From NCBI GenBank assembly GCA_002245135.1, contig NGBS01001197.1, positions 1-64,000 on the forward strand: 64,000 nt of DNA, written 5' to 3'. Both the position numbers and the translations under genes were made by a program. Each line of letters starts with the position of its first letter. Within the stretch, counting starts at the first letter, position 1. The stretch comes from Proteromonas lacertae. Taxonomy: Eukaryota > Sar > Bigyra > Opalinata > Proteromonadidae. Shown piece after piece: positions 45,432-59,130 of the stretch. The notes beneath the pieces are model-generated. The model saw only the letters and a list, made by a program, of their open reading frames with translations. It was not told where the DNA came from and made no database searches.

Positions 45432-46019
45432 TACTCAAACTTGTTTGACCTTTAAAATATTTAGTCGTTTCACATTTTATGAGTTAAGAATAATTTTAAC
45501 TCATTTATTGGTAGAAATAGGTATAATGACATATATACAATAGTTTATGTAAAAAAATGGTGTTATGCAAAACAAGTCAATTGTCTGTCATTTCACTCAA
45601 TAAACACTTAGTAACTAATAAAAAGCTAAATAAAGTATTTGGATATGAATTTATTAACATATACAACTAATTCTTTTCTTTATTGAGAATTGGAATCATT
45701 TTTATTACACTATTAGATTAAAGCATATTTCATTCATTCTATATATAGTTTATAATCTTATTCTTATACAGCTATTTACACTATATAAAATTTGGTGAAA
45801 ATATTTCTAGTTTAATAGTTTAATTCATCAATTTATGCTAAAATCTGATTTAAAACTGTGAAAATTTCTTAATATTCCTTTTATATCAAAAATGCATTTT
45901 AAAACCAAGCAAGCCTTGGGCTTGAATCCATATTTCCTTTTAAATTATCACTTGATCTTCCAATTTTATTAGTACATTTCAGATAGTCTTGAAAGTATTT
46001 GTGCTGTTAGAATCGAAAA
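45432..46019. other. Intergenic region upstream of the golgin gene
   Basis: About 590 bp of A/T-rich DNA without a supported gene. The only distinctive element is TTGGGCTTGAAT at 45916-45927, 93 bp before the golgin start; its reverse complement occurs 101 bp before the PI4K-like gene. Confidence 0.5.
45916..45927 (-). promoter_or_regulatory. TTCAAGCC-type motif 93 bp upstream of the golgin start
   Basis: ATTCAAGCCCAA on the minus strand. The identical 12-mer lies on the plus strand at 55372-55383 before the PI4K-like gene. Related copies precede other genes in this window. Regulatory meaning is inferred from position only. Confidence 0.4.
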
Positions 46020-49000
46020 ATGACAGAAAATACTGTATGTTTATAACTTTTACTTAGATTAGCCGGATAAAGAAGAACAATATAAAAAGCTTGCCCAGGC
46101 AGCAAAGCTATTGAAAGCCAAGCTTGAAAAGAGTAAAGAAGAGATAGAAAGTTTGAAAAAGAGTATAATGTTTATTTTATATTCTGAATAGAGTTATTGA
46201 ATGAAGTATACTGATTTTTATCCAATTATTAGGATCAACTTAAAAATTTGAAAGACTCATTAACACATAGTTTAGTTTACTGTGAAAGTATGCTTGAGGT
46301 GTTTGAAGTATATTAATTATATTCTAATAAAAATTATAGTTAAATAAAGATAAGTTTCTGGACGTTAATCCACTTCAATCAGAAGATGAAAACCCGTTTG
46401 AGTTACTGTTTATTAACGTACAGCAAGTATAATCAATATAGAATTAATTTATATACTAGATGCAAAGTCAGAATAAAATATGCATAGAAATGATTGATAA
46501 TACAAAATTACTATCACCAAAAGATTCAGATGCTCCTTCACCTATTAAAAAGGAGGATAGTGACTTGGATTTATCCTTTGAAGATAAAAGTGTAATGGTA
46601 TACATCACTAATATTATATAAATATTAATATACAAAATAGTCGCCAGAAATAAGTGGAATAAACAAAAACTCTTTGTTACTCGATAGTATGTTGAGAAAA
46701 TTAAATAGAATCAAGAGAAATAATGTATATATTATGTTTATATATATATATGCTTATATAGGAGATTAATAAGAAGTCTTTAAATGAAATAAAGCAAATC
46801 AAAAAAGCAATGGTAGATGGTGGTGAAGACATTGATGAGTTAAACATTACATTAGATTCCACTTCATATGATGATATTAACGATTTAAGAATATCTAAAC
46901 AAGAGCTAGAAAAAGAGTTAGAAATGATAAAGAAAGAAAATGAAGAATTACACTTGAAATTAGAAGAAAAAGGAAGAGAAGGCTGGGAAGATGCAAATAT
47001 ATCATTTAATGATGATCATAATGATAGTAATAAATCCAAAGAGATTGAAGAATTAAAGAAAGAAATAGAAGAATTGAAAATACAGAATTCAGAGTTAAAT
47101 GATGATCAACATGCTGCTGAATTAGAAGAATTGAAGAAAGAGATTGAGGAGTTGAAGAATAGTAAATTGGAGTTAGAAACTAGTAATAATGATGTGAAAT
47201 CTGAATTGGAAAGTGTCCAGGAAGCTAAGAAGATGATTGAAAATGAATTGGAACAGTTAAAACAATCTAATAATAATAGTGAAAAAGATAATGAAATAAA
47301 CAGTTTAAAGAGTCAAATTGAGGAAATGAATAACAGTAAATCTGAATTAGAAAAACAAATCGAAGAATTGAAACAATCCAAAGAAACTATTAGTAATGAA
47401 AAGGAAATTGAAATAAACAATTTAAAATCTCAAATAGAAGAATTAACTAACAATAAATCTGAATTAGAGAAGCAAATAGAAGATCTAAAACAATCTAATG
47501 AAAATGATGAAAACACTGAAATTCAGAATCTAAATACTCAAGTTGAAGAATTAAACAATAGAAAAGCTGAGTTGGAGAAGGAAGTAGAAGAATTGAAACA
47601 ATCCAATGAAAATATCAATAGTGAAAAAGACAATGAAATTAGCAATCTAAAGAGTGAAATATCTGAATTAGAAAAGCAAATTGAGGAATTAAAACAATCT
47701 AATGAAAATAACATTACTGAAAGAGATGGTGAAATTAACAATTTGAAAACTCAACTCGAAGAATTAAATAACAATAAATCTGAATTAGAAAAGGAGGTTG
47801 AAGAATTAAAGCAAAGCTCTAGTGGTAATGATGAAAAGGATGTTGAAATTCAAACTCTCAAATCTCAAATAGAAGAATTAAACAATAAAAAAGAAGAATT
47901 AGAAAAAGAAGTAGAAGAATTGAAACAATCGAATGAAAATAACATTATTGAAAGAGATGGTGAAATTAGCAATTTGAAGACTCAAATAGAAGAGTTGAAT
48001 AACAATAAATCTGAATTAGAAAAACAAATAGAGGAATTAAAACAATCGAATTCTAATGGTGAAAGTGAAAAAGATAGTGAAATTCAGAATCTCAAATCTC
48101 AACTTGAAGAATTGAATAATGGTAAGATGGAAATGGAGAAACAACTCGAAGAAATGAAACAGAATAATGAAAACAGCATCACTGAGAAAGACAATGAAAT
48201 AAACAATTTAAAGATTCAACTCGAAGAAATAACCAAAACAAAAGAAGAAGAAATATCTCAAATCAAATCTCAAATCGAAGAATTAAACTCACAAAAATCC
48301 CAACTCGAATCTGAACTTGAAACTTTACGAAATAATCAAAAAGATCAAATAGAAGAAGAAGAAGGAGGAGGTGAAAGTGATAAAGAAAAGGAAATAGAAA
48401 TAACTGATTTAAGAAACGAATTAGATGCAATAAAATCCTCTAAAAATGAACTGGAAGATCATCTACAAAAGGTTCAATTAGATTATGATGAATTAAAATC
48501 ATCATTTGAACAAGAGAAATACCAAAAAGAGCAAGAAGTTATAGCTGCTAATACAAAGTATGAAGAAATCTTAAATATGAAGAAAGATTTAGAGAGTGAA
48601 ATAGAATCTTTAAAATCAGATGCAAAAGCAGCAGTAGAAGAAAAGAACTTAGAATTGAATAATTTGAAGAAAGAAATAAACAATTTATTAGAAGAAAAAT
48701 CAAAGTTAGAAAATAGATTAGAAGGCACAGCTGTAGAAATAGAAACATTGAAATCTGGTAAATCAGAAGATGAAATAAATAAAAATGAAGTGATAAACCA
48801 AATGATGAGTACTAATAGCGATTTAACAGTGAAATATGAGACAATACAGAAGGAGTTAGAGGAAGTAAAGAGTAATGTAAATAGTGTAGAAGAAACTAGT
48901 GGTGTTAGTAATGGTGAAAATAATAATAATAATGAGAATGAGATTAATGAAATGAGAATGAAGATTGAAGAGTTGAATAATAGTAAGATTGAATTAGAGA

Positions 49001-52000
49001 AAGAGATTGAAGAGTTGAAACAATCAACTACAAGTGGTGAAAGTGAAAAAGACAATGAAATAAACAATTTGAAGAGTGAAATAGAAGAATTAAATAACAA
49101 TAAATCTGAATTAGAAAAGCAAATTGAAGAATTAAAACAATCAACTACAAGCGGTAATGATGAAAAGGATGTTGAAATTCAAACTCTCAAATCTCAAATA
49201 GAAGCATTAAATAACAACAAATCTGAATTAGAAAAGCAAATTGAAGAATTAAAACAATCGAATGAAAATAGCATTACTGAAAGAGATGGTGAAATTAGCA
49301 ATTTGAAGACTCAAATAGAAGAATTAAAGCAAAGCTCTAGTGGTAATGATGAAAAGGATGTTGAAATTCAAACTCTCAAATCTCAAATAGAAGAATTAAA
49401 TAACAATAAATCTGAATTGGAGAAAGAAATTGAAGAATTAAAACAATCAACTACAAGTGGTGAAAGTGAAAAAGACAATGAAATAAACAATTTGAAGAGT
49501 GAAATAGAAGAATTAAATAACAACAAATCTGAATTAGAAAAGCAAATTGAAGAATTAAAACAATCGAATGAAAATAACATTACTGAAAGAGATGGTGAAA
49601 TTAGCAATTTGAAGACTCAAATAGAAGAGTTGAATAACAATAAATCTGAATTAGAAAAACAAATAGAGGAATTAAAACAATCGAATTCTAATGGTGAAAG
49701 TGAAAAAGATAGTGAAATTCAGAATCTCAAATCTCAACTTGAAGAATTGAATAATGGTAAGATGGAAATGGAGAAACAACTCGAAGAAATGAAACAGAAT
49801 AATGAAAACAGCATCACTGAGAAAGACAATGAAATAAACAATTTAAAGATTCAACTCGAAGAAATAACCAAAACAAAAGAAGAAGAAATATCTCAAATCA
49901 AATCTCAAATCGAAGAATTAAACTCACAAAAATCCCAACTCGAATCTGAACTTGAAACTTTACGAAATAATCAAAAAGATCAAATAGAAGAAGAAGAAGG
50001 AGGAGGTGAAAGTGATAAAGAAAAGGAAATAGAAATAACTGATTTAAGAAACGAATTAGATGCAATAAAATCCTCTAAAAATGAACTGGAAGATCATCTA
50101 CAAAAGGTTCAATTAGATTATGATGAATTAAAATCATCATTTGAACAAGAGAAATACCAAAAAGAGCAAGAAGTTATAGCTGCTAATACAAAGTATGAAG
50201 AAATCTTAAATATGAAGAAAGATTTAGAGAGTGAAATAGAATCTTTAAAATCAGATGCAAAAGCAGCAGTAGAAGAAAAGAACTTAGAATTGAATAATTT
50301 GAAGAAAGAAATAAACAATTTATTAGAAGAAAAATCAAAGTTAGAAAATAGATTAGAAGGCACAGCTGTAGAAATAGAAACATTGAAATCTGGTAAATCA
50401 GAAGATGAAATAAATAAAAATGAAGTGATAAACCAAATGATGAGTACTAATAGCGATTTAACAGTGAAATATGAGACAATACAGAAGGAGTTAGAGGAAG
50501 TAAAGAGTAATGTAAATAGTGTAGAAGAAACTAGTGGTGTTAGTAATGGTGAAAATAATAATAATAATGAGAATGAGATTAATGAAATGAGAATGAAGAT
50601 TGAAGAGTTGAATAATAGTAAGATTGAATTAGAGAAAGAGATTGAAGAGTTGAAACAATCAACTACAAGTGGTGAAAGTGAAAAAGACAATGAAATAAAC
50701 AATTTGAAGAGTGAAATAGAAGAATTAAATAACAATAAATCTGAATTAGAAAAGCAAATTGAAGAATTAAAACAATCAACTACAAGCGGTAATGATGAAA
50801 AGGATGTTGAAATTCAAACTCTCAAATCTCAAATAGAAGCATTAAATAACAACAAATCTGAATTAGAAAAGCAAATTGAAGAATTAAAACAATCGAATGA
50901 AAATAGCATTACTGAAAGAGATGGTGAAATTAGCAATTTGAAGACTCAAATAGAAGAATTAAAGCAAAGCTCTAGTGGTAATGATGAAAAGGATGTTGAA
51001 ATTCAAACTCTCAAATCTCAAATAGAAGAATTAAATAACAATAAATCTGAATTGGAGAAAGAAATTGAAGAATTAAAACAATCAACTACAAGTGGTGAAA
51101 GTGAAAAAGACAATGAAATAAACAATTTGAAGAGTGAAATAGAAGAATTAAATAACAACAAATCTGAATTAGAAAAGCAAATTGAAGAATTAAAACAATC
51201 GAATGAAAATAACATTACTGAAAGAGATGGTGAAATTAGCAATTTGAAGACTCAAATAGAAGAATTAAAGCAAAGCTCTAGTGGTAATGATGAAAAGGAT
51301 GTTGAAATTCAAACTCTCAAATCTCAAATAGAAGAATTAAATAACAATAAATCTGAATTGGAGAAAGAAATTGAAGAATTAAAACAATCAACTACAAGTG
51401 GTGAAAGTGAAAAAGACAATGAAATAAACAATTTGAAGAGTGAAATAGAAGAATTAAATAACAACAAATCTGAATTAGAAAAGCAAATAGAGGAATTAAA
51501 ACAATTTAATTCTAATGGTGAAAGTGAAAAAGACAATGAAATAAACAATTTGAAGAGTGAAATAGAAGAATTAAATAACAACAAATCTGAATTAGAAAAG
51601 CAAATAGAGGAATTAAAACAATTTAATTCTAATGGTGAAAGTGAAAAAGACAATGAAATTCAGAATCTCAAATCTCAACTTGAAGATGTAACCAAATCAA
51701 AAGAAGAAGAAATCTCACAAATAAAATCAGAATTAGAATCTCTCAAATCCTCTGAATCACTATCAAATACCAATAATACTGAAGAAGTTAACACACTAAA
51801 ACAACAACTTCAATCCTTGAAATTAGAATATGATAATCTCCAAGAACTTAAGAGCAAAGAGACTGAAGAACAGAACAATGAAATATCTTCACTACAAGAT
51901 GATATAACTACCATTCAGAACAGCAAGACTGAACTTCAACATCAATTGGATGATATGAAGTCAAGCCACACTCAAGCTTTACAATCAAAAGATAATGAAA

Positions 52001-54951
52001 TTAACCAATTACAATCAGAGATCAAGAATTTAAAGCAACAACAAACAGAATTTGAGAATTTACCCAATAAATTGAATAGTAAAGATGTTGAAATAAAGAC
52101 ATTAAATACTGAATTAGAAGGATTAAGAAATCATAATAAAGAGTTGAAATCATTATATGAAAATGTCCAAAATGAATTAGAACTATTGCAATCTAAAAAT
52201 ACAAATCAAGATACCCAGAAAGATAGTGAAATTATATCTTTAAAATCACAAATTGAAGAATTAACTCAGTCTAAAAATGAATCTGAAAAAGCATTAGAAC
52301 CGTTAAAGAGTGAATTAGAGAAATTAAAAACAAGAGAGAATGAATTAAATGAAAAAATCAAATCATTAAAATTACAAAAAGATAGTTTAGAACAAGAAAA
52401 GAACACTTTGACAATAGATTTAGAGAAAATAAATATAGAGTTAAACTCATTGAAAACTATTGAAAGAAAATCATCAGAAGCTGGTGATGCAGTTGAAGAT
52501 TTGAGTAATATCTCAGATCTAGATGTGATTCAATTGAAGAAAGAGTTGGAGATTATAAAGAATTCAAAAGCTGAATTAGAAAAATCATATGTATTTTTAT
52601 TTATTATTGATAATTATTATTTATATAGAGAAATGTTGCCCAACAATCTGCTGAAGATAAAAAACTATATAACAAACTGAAAAATGGTTTAAAGAAACTG
52701 AGAACTGAAAATACTGACTTGGTGTCTGAGAATAATAAAAAAGAATCTCAATTAATTGAATTAAGAAAGATGTTATCTGATAAATCAACATCAAATGTAT
52801 ATATATATATCATATTATTAATTAGAATAATGAAGAACAAATCTCAAAATTACAATCAGAAGTGAAAATAGCCAATGAAAATGCATTATCATTTGAGAAT
52901 CAGTTTAAACATGAGAAAGAAGTGAATGATGTATTACTCAAACAAATTGAACAAACCAAACAACAATGTAACTTGTACAAATCACAGATTCAAGTGAATG
53001 AACAAACTATCGAGTCATTAGGTTTGAATATTTCAACTTTACAAGGAAATAGTAGTGGTTTAGTGGAAGAAAATAATACAATGAAAAGTACATTAAGTGA
53101 CCAGAATAAATTAATAGATAATTTAAAGAACGAAACTCAAAGAATAGTCAATGAAAGAGATGAGTTACAGAATAAATATAAATCCTTAAATGATGAAAAA
53201 ACATCATTAGAAGGACAAATATCTAAAGTAAAGAAATTATTATCTAAATCCCATAAAGAATTACAAAATAAAGAAAATGAATTATTGAAGTTCAAAGGAA
53301 TGACTTCAGTTGGTGGTAGTGGTGGAAATGCAATTTTGAATGATAACGATACTTTTAATGTAGCAACTTGTAGGTTAGTTAATACAGATAAATGGTATTT
53401 GTTGGATGATTTGAATAATGGTAAACAATTGTGGTTGAAAGAAGATGATTTGAAGAATTATATGGCTTCACACCCAAACCGTATATTTATATATTATTTT
53501 ATATGTCAATAGAACAATGGATATTACCAGAAATCTACGAAAGATCATTAGAAAACCAAATAGGTCTCAGTGAATTAAGAATCAAAGATTTATCTGAAGA
53601 ATTGGAAGATATAAGAGATGAATATGAAAAATATAAAATAAAGGCACATACAGCTTTAAAAGCAATGAAATTGAATAATACATCATCATTACCAACTATT
53701 CAACCAGTAGTAAACCTCGAAGAAAGGGACAAGATCAGAGAATATAAACGACAAATTGAAGAATGGCAAGAAAAGTTCAAATTATTAGATAAATCGTTTA
53801 ATGATAATAAACTAGAGAATGAAAAATTGAAAAATAATAATGAATCATTAGAACATGCTTATCAATTACTAAATGAGAAATTTAACCAACAAAAAGTAAG
53901 TTATGAAAAACAAATAGCAAATATTATGGAAAACAATGAAAAAGCTTATAATGATTCAGTTTCATCAACTCATAAGTTATATGATGATTTAAAGAAAGAT
54001 TATAATGATTTAACATTAGAATTAAAGAAAGTACATGAGAAATATAACGAAGAATTAAGACAAAAGAATGAAGAAATATTGAAACTAAAAGATGAAATAC
54101 CAACTGCCATTGATGCATCATCATTCTTGCCAATTAATCGATCAGCTAAGAGACCTAATAAAGAAAATATAGCTATTAAATTACCACCAGAATTATTATT
54201 AGATAATAAACAACAACAACAACAACAACTGGAAGCTACACCTCAATTGTTACAATCTGATGATAATAATGGTCCAAAAGACATTGATGATGATGAAGAA
54301 GGAGAAGAAGGAGGAGAAGAAAATGAAAATAATGAAGAAAGAGAAAATTATCATCAACAACAACTTCAACAACAGAATTCAACATCTACTCCATCCTCCA
54401 ATACCACAACACCATCAACAACAAGAAGTACAAGGTTCAGACCAGCATTCAAAGATCCTACAAGAAATGTAGATCGTTCTGCTGATTTATTAGCATTTAT
54501 ATTGAATGAAAATCACAATACAAATGATAATAACAATAATTCTGATGGTAATAGTAATATAAACACTGATTCAATGGAAGAATTCTTCGCTTTAGCTGCT
54601 CAAAATCAATTAAAAGCACAAAATGAGATTAAAAGAGTGTCAAAAGAATTAGAAGAAGTGAAATTAGATAATGAAGAATTGAAAAGTCGAATAAAACTAC
54701 TTCAAACTCAAGAAAGAGTGTTAAAAGAAGAATTGAGAAGAGTTGCACCAGATCAAACTCTTTTAGAATCAGCTGAAATAGCTAATAATGAATATTTGAA
54801 GAATGTGATTTTGAATTATACTACTGCTAAGAGTGATAGTGAAAGAAGGTCATTGATACCTGTTCTTACTACTTTGCTTTCATTAAATGATCAAGAAGTT
54901 GAGAGATTGAGGGGAACAATGAATAAGGGATTATTCTCATTTTTACCTTAA
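46020..54951 (+). CDS. Giant coiled-coil golgin with C-terminal GRIP domain
   Basis: Eleven exons: 46020-46034, 46063-46162, 46192-46205, 46233-46298, 46340-46426, 46460-46597, 46641-46724, 46762-52590, 52629-52796, 52826-53480, 53513-54951; 2864 residues with consistent phases. Nearly the whole protein is coiled coil built from repeats of the type EIEELNNNKSELEKQIEELK (about 39 residues). The C-terminal YLKNVILNY ... RRSLIPVLTTLLSLNDQE matches the GRIP domain, including its key Tyr. GRIP golgins bind Arl1-GTP on trans-Golgi membranes and tether vesicles. Asn/Gln-rich and acidic linkers lie just before the GRIP domain. A 1635-bp segment is tandemly duplicated inside the large exon. Confidence 0.88.
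47949..51263 (+). repeat. 1635-bp tandem duplication inside the golgin exon
   Basis: Positions 47949-49628 match 49584-51263 at an offset of exactly 1635 bp (545 codons). I saw no difference in the stretches compared. The match begins after a T/C difference at 47948/49583 and ends at 49629/51264. It includes a unique non-heptad part (GGGESDKEKEIEITDL), so it is not just similarity between short repeats. The frame is kept. Confidence 0.92.
51483..51716 (+). repeat. 117-bp tandem duplication inside the golgin exon
   Basis: A 39-codon unit (KQIEELKQFNSNGESEKDNE...) occurs twice in a row, starting near 51483 and 51600, nearly identical at the DNA level for about one full unit. It shows that single coiled-coil repeats also duplicate, independently of the 1635-bp event. 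Confidence 0.75.
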
Positions 54952-55483
54952 CTAATCTAGTCCAATAATTTGGTTATACTCTATTATGAATTTTTTATAT
55001 TAATGATTTTTTTATTGTTCATAGGATCTATATAAAAATATGATTAGTATCATAGAATTAGAAAAATAATTTATTGCCCTATATATGTATTTATATCAAG
55101 ATTCTATTTTAGGAACAAAATAAAGAATTTTGTCAATGTAAATATAAATATCAAAAATTAAGTTTGTTTTTGATCTTCATACACGTTAATAATAGGTTTA
55201 AAGTGAAGAAAATGAAACGACATAATCATCAGAAATCTTGCTTAAATCACATGGGACTGTTATTTTAGCTAAGTTTTAGATCAAACTCAAAGATTAGTTA
55301 ATTACTTTTACAGTTCACTTCACAATTCAGTATCGCAACATTGAGATAAAGCACAAAGCTTGATATTCATTATTCAAGCCCAAATTTGAAAACCGAAAGG
55401 ATTTTGTGTCTTCTTTTTCTTATTTGCTTATATATGTCACTTGGCTATTAAGGAAAGGAGGGCTAAATATCTTTTTAGGTTAA
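54952..55483. other. Intergenic region between golgin and PI4K-like gene
   Basis: About 530 bp without a supported gene or RNA. It contains ATTCAAGCCCAA at 55372-55383, part of the recurring upstream motif. Confidence 0.5.
55372..55383 (+). promoter_or_regulatory. TTCAAGCC-type motif 101 bp upstream of the PI4K-like start
   Basis: ATTCAAGCCCAA, the inverse of the element upstream of the golgin gene. Similar spacing to the start codon in both genes. Confidence 0.4.
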
Positions 55484-57870
55484 ATGAAATCAGTTTTTTC
55501 GGTGTTATACAATAATGTCCCTATAAACATAAATGTCACTCATCAGACGAAAGTTAGTAATGTAAAAGAACAGTTGAGCGTCAAATTAGGTATACCACCC
55601 TCATCAATAATTCTATCATACAATGGTAAGAAAATACACAACAGTAATTATTTATACTACTATTTCTGTTCTGATGATTCTGAAACAATAGTATTTACAG
55701 CAACGACCACATTAAAAAGTGATAAAAACAACTCAATTCAATTTTTTGGTGGCATTGAAACACCTGAAGTATGAATTATATAATTATATGTGTTTAAATA
55801 GGAAATGAAGAATGCAATAACTGAAGTCACCTCTGGTCTCCAAAATTATGATCCAAAAAGAGCAGAAGAAGGAATGGGTGGTACATACTTTTTAAAGAAT
55901 TACAATGGAGAGAATATTTATTGTTTTAAACCACAAGATGAAGAACCAATGGCGCCAAATAATCCACACGATTTTGTTGGTCCATTTGGTTCTACAGGTC
56001 TTCGTGATTTTATTAAATCAGGCTGGTCATGTATACGTGAGGTAGCTGCATATTATATGGATAAAGATCATTTTAGTGGAGTTCCAGCAACAACATTAGC
56101 TGAAATGAGTTCAAAATCTTTCAATTACAATAATTGTAGTGGAAGTGGAGATGATGATAATAATTATATCCCCAAGCTAGGTTCTTTACAGAAATTTGTA
56201 GAATGTGATGATTTACTTATTGATCGAAGTAGCAAGATATTAAGTGTCATGGATATTCATAAGATAGGAATATTAGATATACGTATCTTGAATCTAGATC
56301 GAAATGAAGAAAATATCTTGCTAAAGCAAATGGGTCGATCTCTAGTGACCAATGAAGTTATTTGGAAGGCAATCCCAATAGATCATGGTTATTCAATCCC
56401 TAGTAAGATAAATATTGGATGGTGTGATTGGTGTTGGTTTGAGTACCCTCAAGCCAAAGTTCCATTTGACAAAGAAACAAAGGAATATATAAAGTCAATC
56501 AATATTGATGAAGATATCATCTTTTTAAGAGAAAAGTTGAAGATCAATGAAGTGTGTTTGAAGAATTTAAGGATTTCGAATTTATTACTTCAGATTGGTG
56601 TTGAAAGAGGTTTAACCCTCTATGAAATTGCCTATATGATGTTACGATTAGATACAAACATGGAAAGACCATCAATACTTGAAGAATGCTGTGATTTATC
56701 AGAAAGGCTGTTAGATATGAGTTTGAAGAATATAAAAGAAAGAGGTACTGCCAACACAACAAGTACAACTGCTACTGCTGGTACAAATGAAGGAAATAAT
56801 ACTAGTTATAAGATGATCAGTAATAATCACAACGGTATTGATAGAAAATACAATATACACGTAAATACAAATTTCGATGAAGTAATCCAAAGTCCAGAAA
56901 TCAGTCCACAACAATCAGCAGGAAGTGTACTTTCAGAATTAAACGATGAAATTAATAAAAAGCAACCTCCAATTGTACCAAATCAATCTCCCTTAAGTGA
57001 TACATTCTTACTAATAGATACACCGCAGATGTCACCAATGTTAGTTGGTTCATTTATGAGCAATAATAATAATAATAATAATTTGAATGATTTTAGTTTA
57101 GATGATAATTGTAATGGTAATGATGATAAAGAGTTAAGTTTTGGTAGTTTTAATAATGAAAAAGTCTATTCATTTTCTATGAATAATTCATATAGTGTTA
57201 ATAATAATAATAATAGTTCAATATTTGAATCAATTATACCTCCACCTAATGACTTTAATAATACAGTTCAAACACAATCAAAATCTGAACCATCGTCATC
57301 CACTAAGAAATATAATAATAATTTCTCATTAGTTACTTCACCTTTATTACAGCCTTCATTTGAAATATCAATGGATAAAAATAATAAAGATTCATTGTTA
57401 TTTACAGATGAAATATATAATCCAAAATGTACAAATAAACCGCCATTAAATCCAGATGATTTACCCGTCGCTACAACAGAAACTGTAAACTGTAAATCGG
57501 AAGAATTAGAAGAAGCAGAAAGTGGAGATAAATGTACACCGCTTGTGAGTAAACTGAAAGTGGATACTGCTTTAGTAAGGACCTGTAGTTATACAGCCAA
57601 TTCTACACTACTTAATAGCCTTAGCAAGAGTAATAGCAATAATAGTGTAAGTAATATAAAAACAGGTAAACGAAGCAAAACGCCAAAGAACAAAAGAATG
57701 AAAAAAGAAGATAATGAAAAAGAGAAATTATTTTTTGTATATATATATATATTCTTTATTTATTTTATATATAGTTTCATTTAAAGGAAGTACTTATAAA
57801 TCGTTGTGATATAGTGAAGCAAAGGAATTTGATTAAAAACAGAAAAGTAAGAAATTATTCTGTAGCTTGA
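55484..57870 (+). CDS. Ubiquitin-like-domain phosphoinositide 4-kinase (type II, gamma-like)
   Basis: Exons 55484-55768, 55802-57736 and 57775-57870 (introns 33 and 38 bp), 771 residues. Residues 1-75 form a ubiquitin-like fold (SVKLGIPPSSIILSYNGKKI). The kinase domain follows: GGTYFLKNYNGENIYCFKP, with the ATP-site Lys in CFKP; DIRILNLDRNEENIL as the catalytic loop; and AIPIDHGYSIP as the metal-binding Asp. This UBL plus PI3/4-kinase layout is known from plant PI4K-gamma proteins, some of which were reported to act as protein kinases. The C-terminal 350 residues are Asn/Ser-rich and disordered, ending in a basic patch (GKRSKTPKNKRMKK). Confidence 0.88.
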
Positions 57871-58107
57871 TGAAGAATTTATGAATGTAATTATTAATTT
57901 TTTATATATAATAAAACATATTTTCTTTTGTTGATATGTATTTTACAGAATATAATGAAATGTATTTAATTTGATTTATATTTTTATTACACACAATTAA
58001 CATGTTAAATTAAACATGATATCTCTTATTTAAATGTTTATCAATTGATGACATATAAAAATAACAACCTTACGTCATCAAAACACATTCTTAACACCAT
58101 TTTTAAA

Positions 58108-59130
58108 ATGAAATATTTATTCTTCTTATTCTTGATTGTTTTTTCATTTGCATTTGATGAAAGACCAAAAGTTAAAGTATATCCACAGGATATTGGAATT
58201 ATAATCTCAATGGGTGACTCAATCACTGCTGCAACTCATTCAGAGCAGATTCCTGCATTTGATAGCAAAGTATATGATATTTATTTATTTTTAATAAGGG
58301 TGTTTCATTCGCTTCAGGTGGTTATCAAAATTCAACTAGTATCTTCAATTACCTTAGAAAATATAATCCTAATGTGATTGGAGGAACTACAAGTATTATG
58401 TGTTATATATATAAATATAGGAACTCAACCAATGAAAGATGATGAAGGTTTCAATGTAGCAATAGCAGGATCTTGCACTTATAATTTGATGAAGCAATTA
58501 GATAATGCAATTGATAGAATGAAGAAGATTCCTGGTTTTGATTATGAAAATACTTGGAAATTATTCACAGTATTCAGTGGAGGTAATGATTTATGTGATA
58601 TTTCAATGGAATCAAATATTCCTGAACTTGTATACAATATAACCAACGGTTTGGATATATTTTTATTTGAATTACAACAGAAAGTGCCAAAAGCATTTGT
58701 TAATCTGATGGGAATATTAGATCCATCAAAAGTTTATGATACAGGTCATTCAGATAATAGATGCCTTATACAAAACACAGTTGCTTTAACAATGTCTTGT
58801 CCTATAGCAAGATATGCTTTGGGAAGATATTGCATAAATGAAGCTTCAAGACAATCTAACGAATTATTACATCAAATATTAAATCGACATCCAAGTACAG
58901 ATTCGTTTATTTTAAGTTATCATCCAATGACAGAAGGGTTTATGTTAGATTCAGTGGATTATATATCTAAAGTAGATTGTTTTCATCCCAATGCTAAAGC
59001 TCAAGGAGTAATGGCCAAAGCATTATGGAAGAGTATGTTTACTCCAGTTCATCGAAGACATCCAACAAATGGAGATGAGTTTTATAATACTGAAGAGTTT
59101 GATGCTGGAAATAAACCTTTTGAATATTAG
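58108..59130 (+). CDS. Secreted GDSL-type phospholipase B-like enzyme
   Basis: Exons 58108-58269, 58299-58392 and 58421-59130 (introns 29 and 28 bp), 321 residues. A signal peptide (MKYLFFLFLIVFSFAF) precedes IISMGDSITAA, carrying the nucleophile Ser. GFNVAIAGS and FSGGNDLCD supply the oxyanion-hole Gly and Asn, and VDCFHPN provides the Asp-His pair. All four GDSL/SGNH blocks are therefore present. Among the family it is closest to phospholipase B1 (PMKDDEGFNVAIAGS). It should hydrolyse ester bonds of phospholipids or lysophospholipids outside the cell or in the endomembrane system. Confidence 0.87.

Noticed and set aside
48483-49100. 205-codon minus-strand ORF, identical at 50118-50735
   Set aside because: Antisense of the golgin coiled coil. 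Its duplication only reflects the 1635-bp tandem repeat.
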